Shown: piece after piece, positions 42,560-50,848 of the stretch
How positions within the stretch are numbered: position 1 is the stretch's first letter
Layout of the letters: every line of letters starts with the position of its first letter
Assembly: GCA_040387375.1 (NCBI GenBank)
Contig: JAZKDW010000028.1
Location: forward strand, 62,001 to 126,000
Origin: JAZKDW01 sp040387375
GTDB taxonomy: Bacteria > Pseudomonadota > Gammaproteobacteria > Burkholderiales > Burkholderiaceae_D
Length of the DNA: 64,000 bases
Direction: 5' to 3'
Position numbers and translations under genes: made by a program
Notes under the pieces: generated by a model
What the model was told of the DNA's origin: nothing
The model's input: the letters and a program-made list of their open reading frames with translations, nothing else
Databases searched by the model: none

Positions 42560-43919
42560 GAAGCTTATCCGGCGCATCCTGGGCAAAAAAAATCCGCCCG
42601 CAGACCTCACCCAGCCTGTCATTCTCGGCCCGCAAGAACATGGCATCGATCCCAAGCTGGTGTCGTCGAATGCGATACGCGTGACACAAAGCCTGCAGGA
42701 GGCCGGCTTCAAGGCGCTGCTGGTCGGCGGCGCCGTACGCGACCTGCTGCTGGGCATCAAGCCCAAGGATTTCGATATCGCGACCAATGCGACGCCGGAG
42801 CAGGTCAAGCGGCTGTTCCGCCGCGCATTCATCATCGGCAAGCGCTTCCAGATCGTGCATGTGATGTTCGGCCAGGACCTGCTGGAAGTCACCACCTTCC
42901 GCGGCACCTCGCAGGATAGCGCACCAAAGGATGAGCACGGACGGGTATTGCGCGACAACACGTTCGGCGAACAGCATGAGGACGCCGTGCGGCGCGACTT
43001 CACCATCAACGCCATGTATTACGATCCGGCCACCCAGACGGTGTTCGATTATCACGGCGGCATCGCCGATATCCGCAGCAAGACATTACGCATGATCGGT
43101 GTGCCGGAAGCCCGCTATCGCGAAGATCCGGTGCGCCTGCTGCGGGTGGTGCGTTTTGCCGCCAAACTGCAATTCACCATCGATCCGGCAACCAGGGGAC
43201 CGATCTCGGTGATGGCGCCGCTCATCAACAATGTGCCGGCCGCGCGGGTATTCGACGAGATGCTCAAGCTGCTGATGAGCGGTCATGCGTTGGCTTGCCT
43301 GCAGCAATTGCGCAAGGAAGGTTTGCACCATGGCTTGCTGCCCTTGCTCGATGTCGTGATGGAGCAGCCGCTGGGCGAAAAATTTGTCACGCTGGCGCTG
43401 GCCAGCACCGACGAACGTATCCAGCAGGGCAAGCCGGTCTCGCCGGGCTTTTTGTTTGCCTCCCTGTTATGGCATCAGGTGGTCGAGAAATGGTCGGCCT
43501 ACCAGGCCGCCGGCGAATACCCGATTCCCGCGCTGCACCTGGCGGCTGACGATGTGCTGGATGCGCAAACCGACAAGCTGGCGCTGCAACGGAAGATCGC
43601 CTCCGACATGCGCGACATCTGGGCCATGCAGCCGCGCTTCGAGCGCCGCACCGGCAAGTCGCCTTACAAACTGCTGGAGCATCCGCGGCTGCGCGCCGGT
43701 TATGATTTCCTGCTGCTGCGTTGCGAGTCCGGCGAGATCGATGCCGAACTGGGCGAATGGTGGACCGCGTTCATGAACGCGGACGGCGGCGAACGCGAAG
43801 CGCTGCTTGCCCAGAAACCAAAAACCGATAGCGAGTCGGCCGGCGCCAAAAAACGCCCGCGCCGCCGCGGCGGCCGCGGCAGGCAGAAAGAAGCAGGCGT
43901 CAATGAAGGTGGCGAATGA
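42552..43919 (+). CDS. pcnB: Poly(A) polymerase I
   Basis: A 455-residue nucleotidyltransferase-family poly(A) polymerase, which adds 3' A-tails to RNA and promotes its decay. The core has LLVGGAVRDLLLGIKPKDFD with catalytic Asp73/Asp75, followed by RRAFIIGKRFQIVHV, RRDFTINAMYYDP, YREDPVRLLRVVRFAAKL and the PolyA_pol arginine-binding region. The Arg/Lys-rich tail (KKRPRRRGGRGRQKE) is typical of PcnB and distinguishes it from CCA-adding enzymes. ATG 42552 overlaps the HAD stop, and the stop overlaps folK by four bases. Confidence 0.93.
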   Translation: MIKKLIRRILGKKNPPADLTQPVILGPQEHGIDPKLVSSNAIRVTQSLQEAGFKALLVGGAVRDLLLGIKPKDFDIATNATPEQVKRLFRRAFIIGKRFQIVHVMFGQDLLEVTTFRGTSQDSAPKDEHGRVLRDNTFGEQHEDAVRRDFTINAMYYDPATQTVFDYHGGIADIRSKTLRMIGVPEARYREDPVRLLRVVRFAAKLQFTIDPATRGPISVMAPLINNVPAARVFDEMLKLLMSGHALACLQQLRKEGLHHGLLPLLDVVMEQPLGEKFVTLALASTDERIQQGKPVSPGFLFASLLWHQVVEKWSAYQAAGEYPIPALHLAADDVLDAQTDKLALQRKIASDMRDIWAMQPRFERRTGKSPYKLLEHPRLRAGYDFLLLRCESGEIDAELGEWWTAFMNADGGEREALLAQKPKTDSESAGAKKRPRRRGGRGRQKEAGVNEGGE

Positions 43920-44401
43920 CCACAGGGACGGTCGCGGCCTATATCGGGATCGGATCAAATCTGGGCGACGCACGCGGTAAGGTCGAAGATGCACTGCACG
44001 GACTGAACAGCTTGCCGGAAACGCGCCTGAGCGCCCGGTCTAGCCTGTTTCGCACAGCGCCAATCGATGCCGATGGTGATGACTACATCAACGCCGTCGC
44101 CCGCATCGACACCCGCATGCCGGCGCTTGAATTACTGCGCGCGCTGCAGCGGCTGGAGCAGGCAGCCGGACGCGAACGCCCGTATCCGAATGCCCCGCGC
44201 ACGCTCGATCTCGACATCCTTCTATACGGACAGCAGGAGATTTCCTCAGACATGCTGACCGTACCCCATCCGCGCCTGACCGTGCGTGCGTTTGCGCTGA
44301 TCCCCTTGTTGCAGATCGACCCGTTGATAACGATCCCCGGGAAAGGACCCGCACATGCATTTGCGCCGGATGTTGCCGGGCAGGCGATTCAAAAGGCATG
44401 A
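43916..44401 (+). CDS. folK: 2-amino-4-hydroxy-6-hydroxymethyldihydropteridine pyrophosphokinase
   Basis: A 161-residue HPPK that pyrophosphorylates the dihydropterin in folate synthesis. It has AYIGIGSNLGDARG at the N terminus, SSLFRTAPID, LERAAGRERP-like (LEQAAGRERPYPNAPRTLDLDILL), which contains the two catalytic Asp residues of the LDLDIL motif, and VPHPRLTVRAFALIPLL near the end. The start lies within the pcnB stop (ATGA), so translation is coupled. The length is normal. Confidence 0.95.
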   Translation: MTTGTVAAYIGIGSNLGDARGKVEDALHGLNSLPETRLSARSSLFRTAPIDADGDDYINAVARIDTRMPALELLRALQRLEQAAGRERPYPNAPRTLDLDILLYGQQEISSDMLTVPHPRLTVRAFALIPLLQIDPLITIPGKGPAHAFAPDVAGQAIQKA

Positions 44402-44454
44402 GCCGGCGGCGCAGCCCTGCCCTGTTATTTCAACTGACTGAGTGAGTGAGCGCC

Positions 44455-44961
44455 ATGCAGATTCCTGTTCTCGTGCAGACCATCGGGCTGCTCACCTTGT
44501 CCAATTTTTTCATGACGATCGCGTGGTACGGTCACCTGAAGAATTTTTCCAGCAAACCCTGGTGGATTGCGGCCCTAGAGCGGTTTGCGAGTCGGTGTGC
44601 GGATGATGCGGGTTGATTTGGGGTGCAGGGCAAGGCGCGAGGAGCGCCGTGTGGCGAGCCACACAAGCGACGAGCAACGCCGCCATGCGCCCCAAAGCGG
44701 CACGCAGCGCCGTACACTGACTCGCAAACCGCTCTATCGAGCTGGGGCATTGCCTTGTTCGAATACCTGCTGCAGGTGCCGGCCAATCGCATCGGTTACA
44801 CCGTACTGAGCCTGGCGCAACTGAAAATAATTCAGGAAGCCATTACACTGATCGTATTTGTGCCATTTGCAATGATTTATATGAGTCAGCCGTTCAAACT
44901 GGATTATGTCTGGGCGGCTTTATGTCTGGTGGGCGCTGTCTATTTCATCTTTAGATCATGA
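44455..44961 (+). pseudogene. DUF486-family membrane protein gene, split by a 157-bp palindromic element
   Basis: The two ends are a clear DUF486 (DMT-like, about 115 residues) protein: MQIPVLVQTIGLLTLSNFFM and WYGHLKNFSSKPWWIAAL before the break, and SSWGIALFEYLLQVPANRIG to AALCLVGAVYFIFRS after it. Between them, right after the codon CTA at 44575-44577, lies a 157-bp element plus a duplicated TA, 159 bp in total. The reading frame therefore stays in register, but a TGA at 44614-44616 inside the element stops translation after 53 residues. The rest of the element and the second half are open, with an ATG at 44623. Without the insert the gene would encode 115 residues. The native stop overlaps the next gene by four bases. 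Confidence 0.85.
44578..44734. mobile_element. 157-bp MITE-like palindromic element with TA target duplication
   Basis: The ends are inverted repeats of about 25 bp with two mismatches (GAGCGGTTTGCGAGTC and the reverse complement of GACTCGCAAACCGCTC). TA flanks both sides (44576-44577 and 44735-44736), as expected for a target duplication. The inside is also roughly palindromic around a central hairpin GTGTGG-CGAG-CCACAC (44649-44664), so transcribed RNA could fold end to end. It has no coding capacity. TA duplication suggests mobilisation by a Tc1/mariner-like (IS630-type) transposase supplied elsewhere. Confidence 0.8.
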
Positions 44962-45590
44962 ATTTCGATAAATACAAATATATCGTTGTTGAAGGGCCGA
45001 TCGGTGTCGGCAAAACCACCCTCTCGCGCAAGATCGCCGAGGCTTCCGGCGCCGAGACCTTGCTTGAAATGCCGGAAGAAAATCGATTCCTCGAACGGTT
45101 TTACCGCGACTCGGCACGTTATGCATTGCCTGCGCAGTTATCCTTCCTGTTTCAGCGTGTGAACCAGTTGCGCTCGTTCACGCACGGCGACGGCGCGGTC
45201 ATTTCCGATTTCTTGCTCGACAAGGATCCGATGTTTGCGCAACTGACGCTGGCCGAAGATGAACTGGCCTTGTACCGGCAAGTGTACGAAACCCTGAATC
45301 CGCAAGCGCGTGTGCCGGACCTGGTGATTTATCTGCAGGCGCAACCGGAGACGCTGATCGAACGTGTCAGAAAACGCGGCGTGCCAATCGAAGCCGGCAT
45401 CTCGGAATCCTATCTGCGCCAGCTGTGCGAAAGTTACAGCCGCTTTTTTTATCACTACGACACTGCGCCCGTACTGACCGTGAATGCCGAACATCTGAAC
45501 CCGATCGACAGCGGCGACGATTTCGAACTGCTGCTTGCGCATATCCGGAACATGCGCGGCAAGCGTGAATTTTTTAGCCGTGGAGAATGA
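44958..45590 (+). CDS. Deoxynucleoside kinase
   Basis: A 210-residue kinase of the dNK/dGK-dAK family, which phosphorylates deoxynucleosides for salvage. The P-loop is GPIGVGKTT at 13-21. EMPEENRFLERFYRD follows, then SDFLLDKDPMFAQLTL (DR-like motif region), YLQAQPETLIERVRKRG (the LID arginine region) and a YSRFFYHY segment. The exact base preference is unclear. It overlaps the end of the DUF486 pseudogene by four bases and sits seven bases (or an overlap, depending on start) before panB, as in many Burkholderiales. Confidence 0.88.
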   Translation: MNFDKYKYIVVEGPIGVGKTTLSRKIAEASGAETLLEMPEENRFLERFYRDSARYALPAQLSFLFQRVNQLRSFTHGDGAVISDFLLDKDPMFAQLTLAEDELALYRQVYETLNPQARVPDLVIYLQAQPETLIERVRKRGVPIEAGISESYLRQLCESYSRFFYHYDTAPVLTVNAEHLNPIDSGDDFELLLAHIRNMRGKREFFSRGE

Positions 45591-45592
45591 AG

Positions 45593-46423
45593 ATGGCAGG
45601 ATATCTGCAAGAAAACGAAGGTGCCGGACGCAGCAAACCGGTCACGATATCGACCCTGGCGGCGATGCGCGCCAAGGGCGAAAAAATCACCATGCTGACC
45701 TGCTACGATGCCAGCTTTGCGGCATTGATGGATCGCTGCGGTGTCGAGATGCTGCTGGTCGGCGATTCGCTGGGCATGGTGTGCCAGGGCCACAACTCGA
45801 CGCTGCCGGTGTCATTGACCGACATGGCTTACCATACCGCCAGCGTTGCACGCGGTAATAAAACAGCGCTGCTGGTTGCCGATATGCCGTTCGGCACGTA
45901 CGCGACACCCGAATCGGCATTCAAGCATGCAGCACGCCTGATGCAGGCCGGCGCGCAGATGGTCAAGATCGAAGGCGGCGCGTGGCTGGAGGGGACGATT
46001 CGATTCCTCACCGAACGGGCGATCCCGGTGTGCGCGCATCTCGGCCTGACACCGCAATCGGTGCATCAGCTGGGTGGCTTCAAGGTGCAGGGAAAAACGG
46101 CTGAAGGCGCCGACCGGTTAATGGCCGATGCGTACACCGTGCAAGCCGCCGGCGCGGCTCTCCTGGTGCTGGAGGCCATTCCTACCGCTCTCGGCAAGCA
46201 GGTCACGGACGCGTTGACCATTCCCACCATCGGTATCGGCGCCGGACCGGATTGCTCCGGCCAGGTATTGGTCATGCATGATTTGCTCGGCGTCTTCCCG
46301 GGCCACAAGGCGCGTTTCGTGAAAAACTTCATGGACGGCCAGACCAGTATCGATGCAGCGGTCCAGGCTTATGTCGCAGCAGTCAAGGACAAGTCATTCC
46401 CGGCGCCTGAGCACTGTTTCTAA
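45593..46423 (+). CDS. panB: 3-methyl-2-oxobutanoate hydroxymethyltransferase
   Basis: A 276-residue PanB that transfers a hydroxymethyl group from methylene-THF to ketoisovalerate, the first step of pantothenate synthesis. Motifs are MLTCYDASFAALMDRCGVEM, LVGDSLGMVCQGHNSTLPV, ADMPFGTYATPESAF, MVKIEGGAWLEG, VCAHLGLTPQSVHQLGGFKV and GIGAGPDCSGQVLVMHDLLG. I prefer ATG 45593 to ATG 45587, because GGAG is then seven bases upstream rather than one. The 3' end overlaps the convergent carbonic anhydrase gene by four bases. Confidence 0.96.
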   Translation: MAGYLQENEGAGRSKPVTISTLAAMRAKGEKITMLTCYDASFAALMDRCGVEMLLVGDSLGMVCQGHNSTLPVSLTDMAYHTASVARGNKTALLVADMPFGTYATPESAFKHAARLMQAGAQMVKIEGGAWLEGTIRFLTERAIPVCAHLGLTPQSVHQLGGFKVQGKTAEGADRLMADAYTVQAAGAALLVLEAIPTALGKQVTDALTIPTIGIGAGPDCSGQVLVMHDLLGVFPGHKARFVKNFMDGQTSIDAAVQAYVAAVKDKSFPAPEHCF

Positions 46424-47094
46424 ATCGACTCTTCATAACGCGCGAAGCTGTCCGCCAGCTTCGCCGGCAACTCCACCTGGTTTTTTACCGTGACACCCAG
46501 ATCGCGCAACAAGCCGTCGTGCAGTCCGTAAATCCAGCTGTGGATCGTTAATTCCTGACCCCGATCCCATGCATCCTGCACGATCGTGGTCTGGCACACA
46601 TTGGCGACTTGCTCGATCACATTGAGTTCGCACAGCCGGTCCTGCTTTTCCCGGTTCGGCAACACATCGCCCAGATAACGTTCATGTTTTTGATGTACAT
46701 CCTGCACGTGCCGCAACCAGTTGTCCGCAAGGCCGATACGCCGCCGCGCCAATGCCGCATGCACACCCGAGCAGCCATAATGGCCGCAGACAATCACATG
46801 CTTGACACCCAGCACATCAATGGCGAACTGCAGCACCGACAGGCAATTGAGATCCGTGTGTGCAACGACGTTCGCGATATTCCGGTGCACGAATAATTCA
46901 CCCGGCAACAGGTCGACAATCTCGTTGGCGGGCACCCGGCTGTCGGAGCAGCCTATCCACAGATATTGCGGTGACTGCTGCGCAGCGAGCTTCTTGAAAA
47001 AATCCTTGTCCTTCACAACCATCGAGGCGGCCCAGGCGCGGTTGTTGCTGAATAATTGCTCCAGCATGAAGCCTTCAGTGGTTTGATCTGTCAT
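46420..47094 (-). CDS. can: Beta-class carbonic anhydrase
   Basis: A 224-residue beta-carbonic anhydrase interconverting CO2 and bicarbonate in the cytosol. Zinc ligands are Cys49 and Asp51 (or its Arg partner) in WIGCSDSRVPANEIV, and His105 and Cys108 in VIVCGHYGCSG. HTDLNCLSVLQFAIDVLGV is the conserved helix region. ATG 47094 (MTDQTTEGF) is preferred; the frame opens further to 47145 without homology. The gene is convergent with panB and downstream of a repeat-rich intergenic region. Confidence 0.93.
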   Translation of the reverse strand: MTDQTTEGFMLEQLFSNNRAWAASMVVKDKDFFKKLAAQQSPQYLWIGCSDSRVPANEIVDLLPGELFVHRNIANVVAHTDLNCLSVLQFAIDVLGVKHVIVCGHYGCSGVHAALARRRIGLADNWLRHVQDVHQKHERYLGDVLPNREKQDRLCELNVIEQVANVCQTTIVQDAWDRGQELTIHSWIYGLHDGLLRDLGVTVKNQVELPAKLADSFARYEESI

Positions 47095-47312
47095 GTTAAA
47101 TTTGGGTAAGGTAGGTGGGCAAAGAAAGGCTTGCGGCATTGACAATCAATTGCGTCATCGCGATTTTATAGGAATTGCCCTTGAAAACGCAGAACGGCGT
47201 TGAAATAGGTACGCTTAGCTGGACTTTGCCGATTTAGGTCAGATGACAAGGCGAATCGATGAAGCGATCCAGCAAAGGGAGTGGAATTTTTTCAGGTCGG
47301 GGCGAATCAGGG

Positions 47313-47553
47313 AGCCTGGGGGATATGGACGTTCTTCCCGTGGGAGCGGGTTATGGATTCCCGTTTTCACGGGAATGACGGTGGTAATTGGTATGATCTC
47401 CACTCTTACTACCGTCATTCTCGCGAAAGGTGTAGCAGGGGTTTCGTGAGGCATAGCCTCACGCCTGCGAAACGATATTCGCTTGCAAGCGAATATGCGC
47501 CCTGCAAGGGGGAATCCAGACTGAGCTTGCATCACGATGTCTTCATGCCGATC
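47313..47553. repeat. dRS3-like inverted repeat, copy 1, with internal insertion
   Basis: Two 31-bp arms (47355-47385 and the interrupted partner from 47408) contain ATTCCCG...CGGGAAT-type palindromes and are inverted to each other. The flanks (gacgttctt before, ctgag...catcacgatg after) match copy 2 at 55.5 kb. The right arm is split after 47429 by about 80 bp of other sequence. It lies in the 514-bp gap between can and the FAD oxidoreductase gene; 47095-47312 holds nothing I recognise. Confidence 0.75.
47430..47509. repeat. 80-bp structured insertion within repeat copy 1
   Basis: This segment is absent from copy 2. It contains a hairpin GTGAGGC-ATA-GCCTCAC (47446-47462) within a GTTTC/GAAAC stem, a perfect 22-bp palindrome (47475-47496) and an enclosing GCAGGG/CCCTGC pair (47435-47440 with 47500-47505). 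It has no coding content. The boundaries are set to within a few bases by comparison with copy 2. Confidence 0.65.
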
Positions 47554-47608
47554 CCACCAGGATTGACCAAAACGCTCAGCTACGCCGCTCGCAAGGATAA
47601 AGTTCAGC

Positions 47609-48784
47609 TTATTGGTTATCTTCCGACGGATTTCTTTCCGCAGCACGTCCGGTCGGCGGCCTAAACGGTTCTGAAAACCGCCGCACGAATTGACGGTCGA
47701 TGCGATCCTTCCAGCGCCATACCCATTGCCCCTCCCAGACCAATCCATACCAGGACGCGAGTGCGTGCCGGCCGCCAGTCGACAGCAGCGACAGATAATC
47801 GCGCTGCGGCCGGTAGCGCGCCAGCGTCTGGCCGGACGCATGACGCAGCAGGTTATCCGCCAGTACCGGCCCCTGCCGCACCGCAAAAACCCCCGCTTTC
47901 GGGCGTCGGGCCTGCGGGTTGGTGGCAATATCGCCCGTCGCGAAAACATGCGGATGACTGACCGATTGCAGGTGTTCGTTGATCTCCACAAATCCTTCAT
48001 CCACGCATGACAGGCCGGAAGCGGCAACCCATGATTGCGGCTCGGCGCCGGTCGCCCAGACCAGCGCATCGAATGCCGCACTGCTGCCGTCGGCAAAATG
48101 CAGCTTGCCTTCTTCAACCAGCGACACCGCGGCATCGGTGCGCAGCGCCACACCCGCTCTGGCAAGATGATCCGCCATCAGGCGCGCGGCGCGGCGCGGA
48201 TAACCAGGCAGAAGCTCGCCGCGCGTCACCAGCGACCATTTGACACGATCACGCTGCGCGTCCAGCCGATGCGCCATGGCCAGCACAACCTCGACCGCAC
48301 CGGCGCCGCCACCCGCAACCACCAAATGAATAGGCCGCGTCAGGCTGACGATCTGCTCCTGCAAGGTGCGCCATTGCTGCATGAATACTTCAATCGGTTT
48401 CACACTCAGCGCGTACTCCGCAGCGCCGGGCACCGTCGTCAACGGCGGCGTCGAGCCGATGTCGAGCGAGACAATATCGAACGGCCACGCATCACCATCC
48501 GCCAGCGCCACGTTGCGGGTCAGGTCGAGATGATCGACGCTGGCCTGTACCAGCGCCACCCCGGCATGCGAAGCCAGCGGCTGCAGATCCACCAGACATT
48601 CGTTGTGACGGTAATGGCCGGCAATCAGCCCCGGAAACATGCCTGAATACGGCATATGCAGACTGCGTGACAGCAGCGTCACCTCGAGTGTCTCCTGCCA
48701 CTGCGGCTGCTGATTGCGCAATGCTTCGAGGACAAAAAGATGGGAGTGGCCGCCGCCGATCAAAAGTAAACGTTTCTTGCGCAC
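47609..48784 (-). CDS. FAD/NAD-dependent oxidoreductase (SelD N-terminal-domain type)
   Basis: A 391-residue flavoprotein of the pyridine nucleotide-disulfide oxidoreductase fold. FAD binding is in RLLLIGGGHSHLFVLEAL, and NAD(P) binding is in HLVVAGGGAGAVEVVLAMAHRL. HVFATGDIATNPQARRP is the second FAD contact. The GGGHSHLFVL opening and SLHMPYSGMFPGLIAGHY segment identify the family (TIGR03169) that occurs either alone or fused to the N terminus of SelD. It may act in selenium or sulfur redox chemistry or as a quinone reductase; no adjacent selD exists here. It precedes the DUF3047 gene by nine bases. Confidence 0.85.
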   Translation of the reverse strand: MRKKRLLLIGGGHSHLFVLEALRNQQPQWQETLEVTLLSRSLHMPYSGMFPGLIAGHYRHNECLVDLQPLASHAGVALVQASVDHLDLTRNVALADGDAWPFDIVSLDIGSTPPLTTVPGAAEYALSVKPIEVFMQQWRTLQEQIVSLTRPIHLVVAGGGAGAVEVVLAMAHRLDAQRDRVKWSLVTRGELLPGYPRRAARLMADHLARAGVALRTDAAVSLVEEGKLHFADGSSAAFDALVWATGAEPQSWVAASGLSCVDEGFVEINEHLQSVSHPHVFATGDIATNPQARRPKAGVFAVRQGPVLADNLLRHASGQTLARYRPQRDYLSLLSTGGRHALASWYGLVWEGQWVWRWKDRIDRQFVRRFSEPFRPPTGRAAERNPSEDNQ

Positions 48785-48793
48785 TGGTTCTGA

Positions 48794-49438
48794 TCATTTA
48801 TTGGAAAAAGAAATGTCACCATACCATGCACGTGCCTCGAGCCCGCTGTTGTCGCCATCGGTCATGATGGCGACCACGTTGATTTCGGTAAAGTCGCCAC
48901 CGAATGCCGCCTTCAGGTCTTCGCGTACATTGCGGCTGTGTTTCACCCACCTGCCGGCGCCCGCGCCACCGCTGTCAACCGCCACCATCCTCGCCTGCGC
49001 CGCAAACGGATTTGCCCAACTTGCCCCGACCGGATTTTTGCTGGCCCAGACATAATTGATTGCGCGTGTCGACAGGCCGAGCAGGCCACGCTCCACGACT
49101 ACATACACCCGTACCGGAAAGTCATCGCCGCCCCTGGTGTTTTCATCGATGCCGGCGTACGGCCGGTCGATTTTCCACGACCAGTTCATCACCGGTGTTT
49201 TTGTCAAATCGATTTTGACTTTGCGGAAGCGGCCGGACGCCGCGCCTTGAGTGTGGGCACGCACCACGATCTTGTCGAGGTCAACATCCTTGACCAGTTC
49301 ATATGCCGTATGTCCCTTGAATGATTTTTCGTCCCAGCCAGAAAAATCATTTTTCGAAAACGCGCCCACTACATTGTCGACCTCCGATGCATGCGAGGAA
49401 CAAGCAAGCAGTCCGCATAAGAACAAGAGAAATTTCAT
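48794..49438 (-). CDS. DUF3047 family exported protein
   Basis: A 214-residue protein with a signal peptide (MKFLLFLCGLLACSSHASE, cleavage about residue 18). The DUF3047 domain fills the rest: FSGWDEKSFKGHTAYELV, VMNWSWKIDRPYAGID, FPVRVYVVVERG, AINYVWAS and a terminal VAIMTDGDNSGLEARAWYG. The cysteine within the signal peptide is followed by SSHA, so a lipoprotein is possible but not convincing. Function is unknown; it looks like a periplasmic carbohydrate- or ligand-binding beta-sandwich. The next gene downstream is the flavoprotein (nine bases), so the two probably share a transcript. Confidence 0.85.
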   Translation of the reverse strand: MKFLLFLCGLLACSSHASEVDNVVGAFSKNDFSGWDEKSFKGHTAYELVKDVDLDKIVVRAHTQGAASGRFRKVKIDLTKTPVMNWSWKIDRPYAGIDENTRGGDDFPVRVYVVVERGLLGLSTRAINYVWASKNPVGASWANPFAAQARMVAVDSGGAGAGRWVKHSRNVREDLKAAFGGDFTEINVVAIMTDGDNSGLEARAWYGDISFSNK

Positions 49439-49845
49439 TCATTTTCCGATCGAAATACTGGGGCAAATATATTTGCAAAATAGGATTATTTCCCTATGAA
49501 AAGAGCACAAAAAACATCACCTATGCAACGTTTAAGTTTGTTCTGGATTAAACCCTTTTAAACCGAAGTATATTAATGCAGAGCGCATGTTGATTCACCA
49601 GAATTTCTCTGATGCCGCTCAATGAAAACATGATCGAAACAACGAAGTGCAGTTTTCATTTGATGTAGAGGACACGCCATGACTGGACAAATAAAAATAA
49701 AAAAATGTGTGGGCATACGCAGGTGCGCCTCACCGTTTTCCCCTCTCTCGAATACCTGCGATCAGAAATAGGCGTTTCGAACGTATCCATGCACCTTTTT
49801 AATCCACTGTAGTTCCATTAGAAATTTCACGTCAAGGAGAACGAA
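49439..49845. other. Upstream region of rpfF
   Basis: A 407-bp A+T-rich gap between the DUF3047 gene and rpfF. It should hold promoters for both divergent genes. The only item that I could pick out is the short frame at 49679-49771. AAGGAG is well placed before the rpfF ATG. No repeat or clear RNA fold was seen. Confidence 0.45.
49679..49771 (+). CDS. Possible 30-residue small ORF upstream of rpfF
   Basis: ATG 49679 is preceded by AGAGGA at a good distance and the frame runs 30 codons to TAG. The product (opening MTGQIKIKKCVGIRRC) is basic with three cysteines and resembles nothing I know. It could be a leader peptide or chance; codon use does not settle it. It ends 74 bp before rpfF. Confidence 0.25.
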   Translation: MTGQIKIKKCVGIRRCASPFSPLSNTCDQK

Positions 49846-50793
49846 ATGAATGCAATGACCGAACTGAAAAACCTCCGTATTCCAATGATCAATGCGGAAA
49901 ATGGCCAGCCCAAATATCGCCAGCTGGACGTCGAGTACGACCCGGCAACACGATCCGTCTGGACTTACATGAAGCCGACCGGACCCGCCTGTTTCAATCT
50001 GGACCTGTTGTCCGATCTCAAGAGCAACGATGAGGCGATCGGAAAAAACCAGGGGACCAATATTGATCACAACGAGCTATTTATCGCCGATTATTCGATC
50101 CTCGGATCACGGGCAGAAAATCTGTTCATTTACGGCGGCGACCTGGCGCTGTTCGTATTATTGATCAAGTCGAAAAACCGGGACGCGCTATTACATTATG
50201 CCCGGCTATGTGTCGACTGCATCTACTCAAGAGTCACTAACCATAACACCTCTTCACTCACAATATCGCTGGTGCAAGGGGATGCGCTGGGAGGCGGATT
50301 TGAATATGCATTGACCAGCAATGTCATTATTGCCGAAGAATCCGCGCGCATGGGATTTCCGGAAATCCTGTTTAACTTGTTTCCTGGAATGGGCGCTTAT
50401 AGCCTGCTGGCACGCCGGCTCGGCGCAAAAAAGGCGGAGGAAATGATCTTGAGTGGAAAAATATATGGCGCGCGCGAGCTGCATGAGATCGGCATCATTG
50501 ACGTTCTGGCGCCGGCAGGAAGAGGCGAGCACGCGGTATATGAATTCATGCGCAAAAACAGCAGGCAGCTCAACGGGATGCGCGCCATGTATCAGTGCAG
50601 GCACCATACCTGGCCACTGTCCCGTGAAGAATTGATGAACATTACCGAAGTCTGGGTGGATGCCGCGTTACGGCTGCAAAGCAGAGACTTGAAAATGATG
50701 AGCCGGTTGGCGGAGGCGCAGTTACGGCAAAACGAAGCACGAAAGAAAGCAAGGCGCACCGACAGAAGTTCCGAATTGGCGACCGCAATCTGA
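49846..50793 (+). CDS. rpfF: DSF synthase RpfF (crotonase family)
   Basis: A 315-residue crotonase-fold enzyme. RpfF makes diffusible signal factors (cis-2-unsaturated fatty acids) by dehydrating a 3-hydroxyacyl-ACP and then releasing the fatty acid. The two catalytic glutamates are present as Glu153 in QGDALGGGFEYAL and Glu173 in ARMGFPEILFN, with the same 20-residue spacing as in Xanthomonas RpfF (141/161). The LFNLFPGMGAYSLLARR segment and the C-terminal helices (residues 225-290) are also like RpfF. The strong RBS AAGGAGA precedes the ATG. It converges on rpfC, with 55 bp between the stops, the same arrangement as in Xanthomonas. The DSF structure cannot be predicted. Confidence 0.92.
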   Translation: MNAMTELKNLRIPMINAENGQPKYRQLDVEYDPATRSVWTYMKPTGPACFNLDLLSDLKSNDEAIGKNQGTNIDHNELFIADYSILGSRAENLFIYGGDLALFVLLIKSKNRDALLHYARLCVDCIYSRVTNHNTSSLTISLVQGDALGGGFEYALTSNVIIAEESARMGFPEILFNLFPGMGAYSLLARRLGAKKAEEMILSGKIYGARELHEIGIIDVLAPAGRGEHAVYEFMRKNSRQLNGMRAMYQCRHHTWPLSREELMNITEVWVDAALRLQSRDLKMMSRLAEAQLRQNEARKKARRTDRSSELATAI

Positions 50794-50848
50794 TGTGCGG
50801 CGGGGGCCTGGCAATTGACAAGCCAGGCCGCTAGCGCGAGGCTCATTT

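Noticed and set aside
47239..48165. 308-codon minus-strand frame
   Set aside because: It overlaps the FAD oxidoreductase in another frame and runs through the non-coding repeat; no coding signal.
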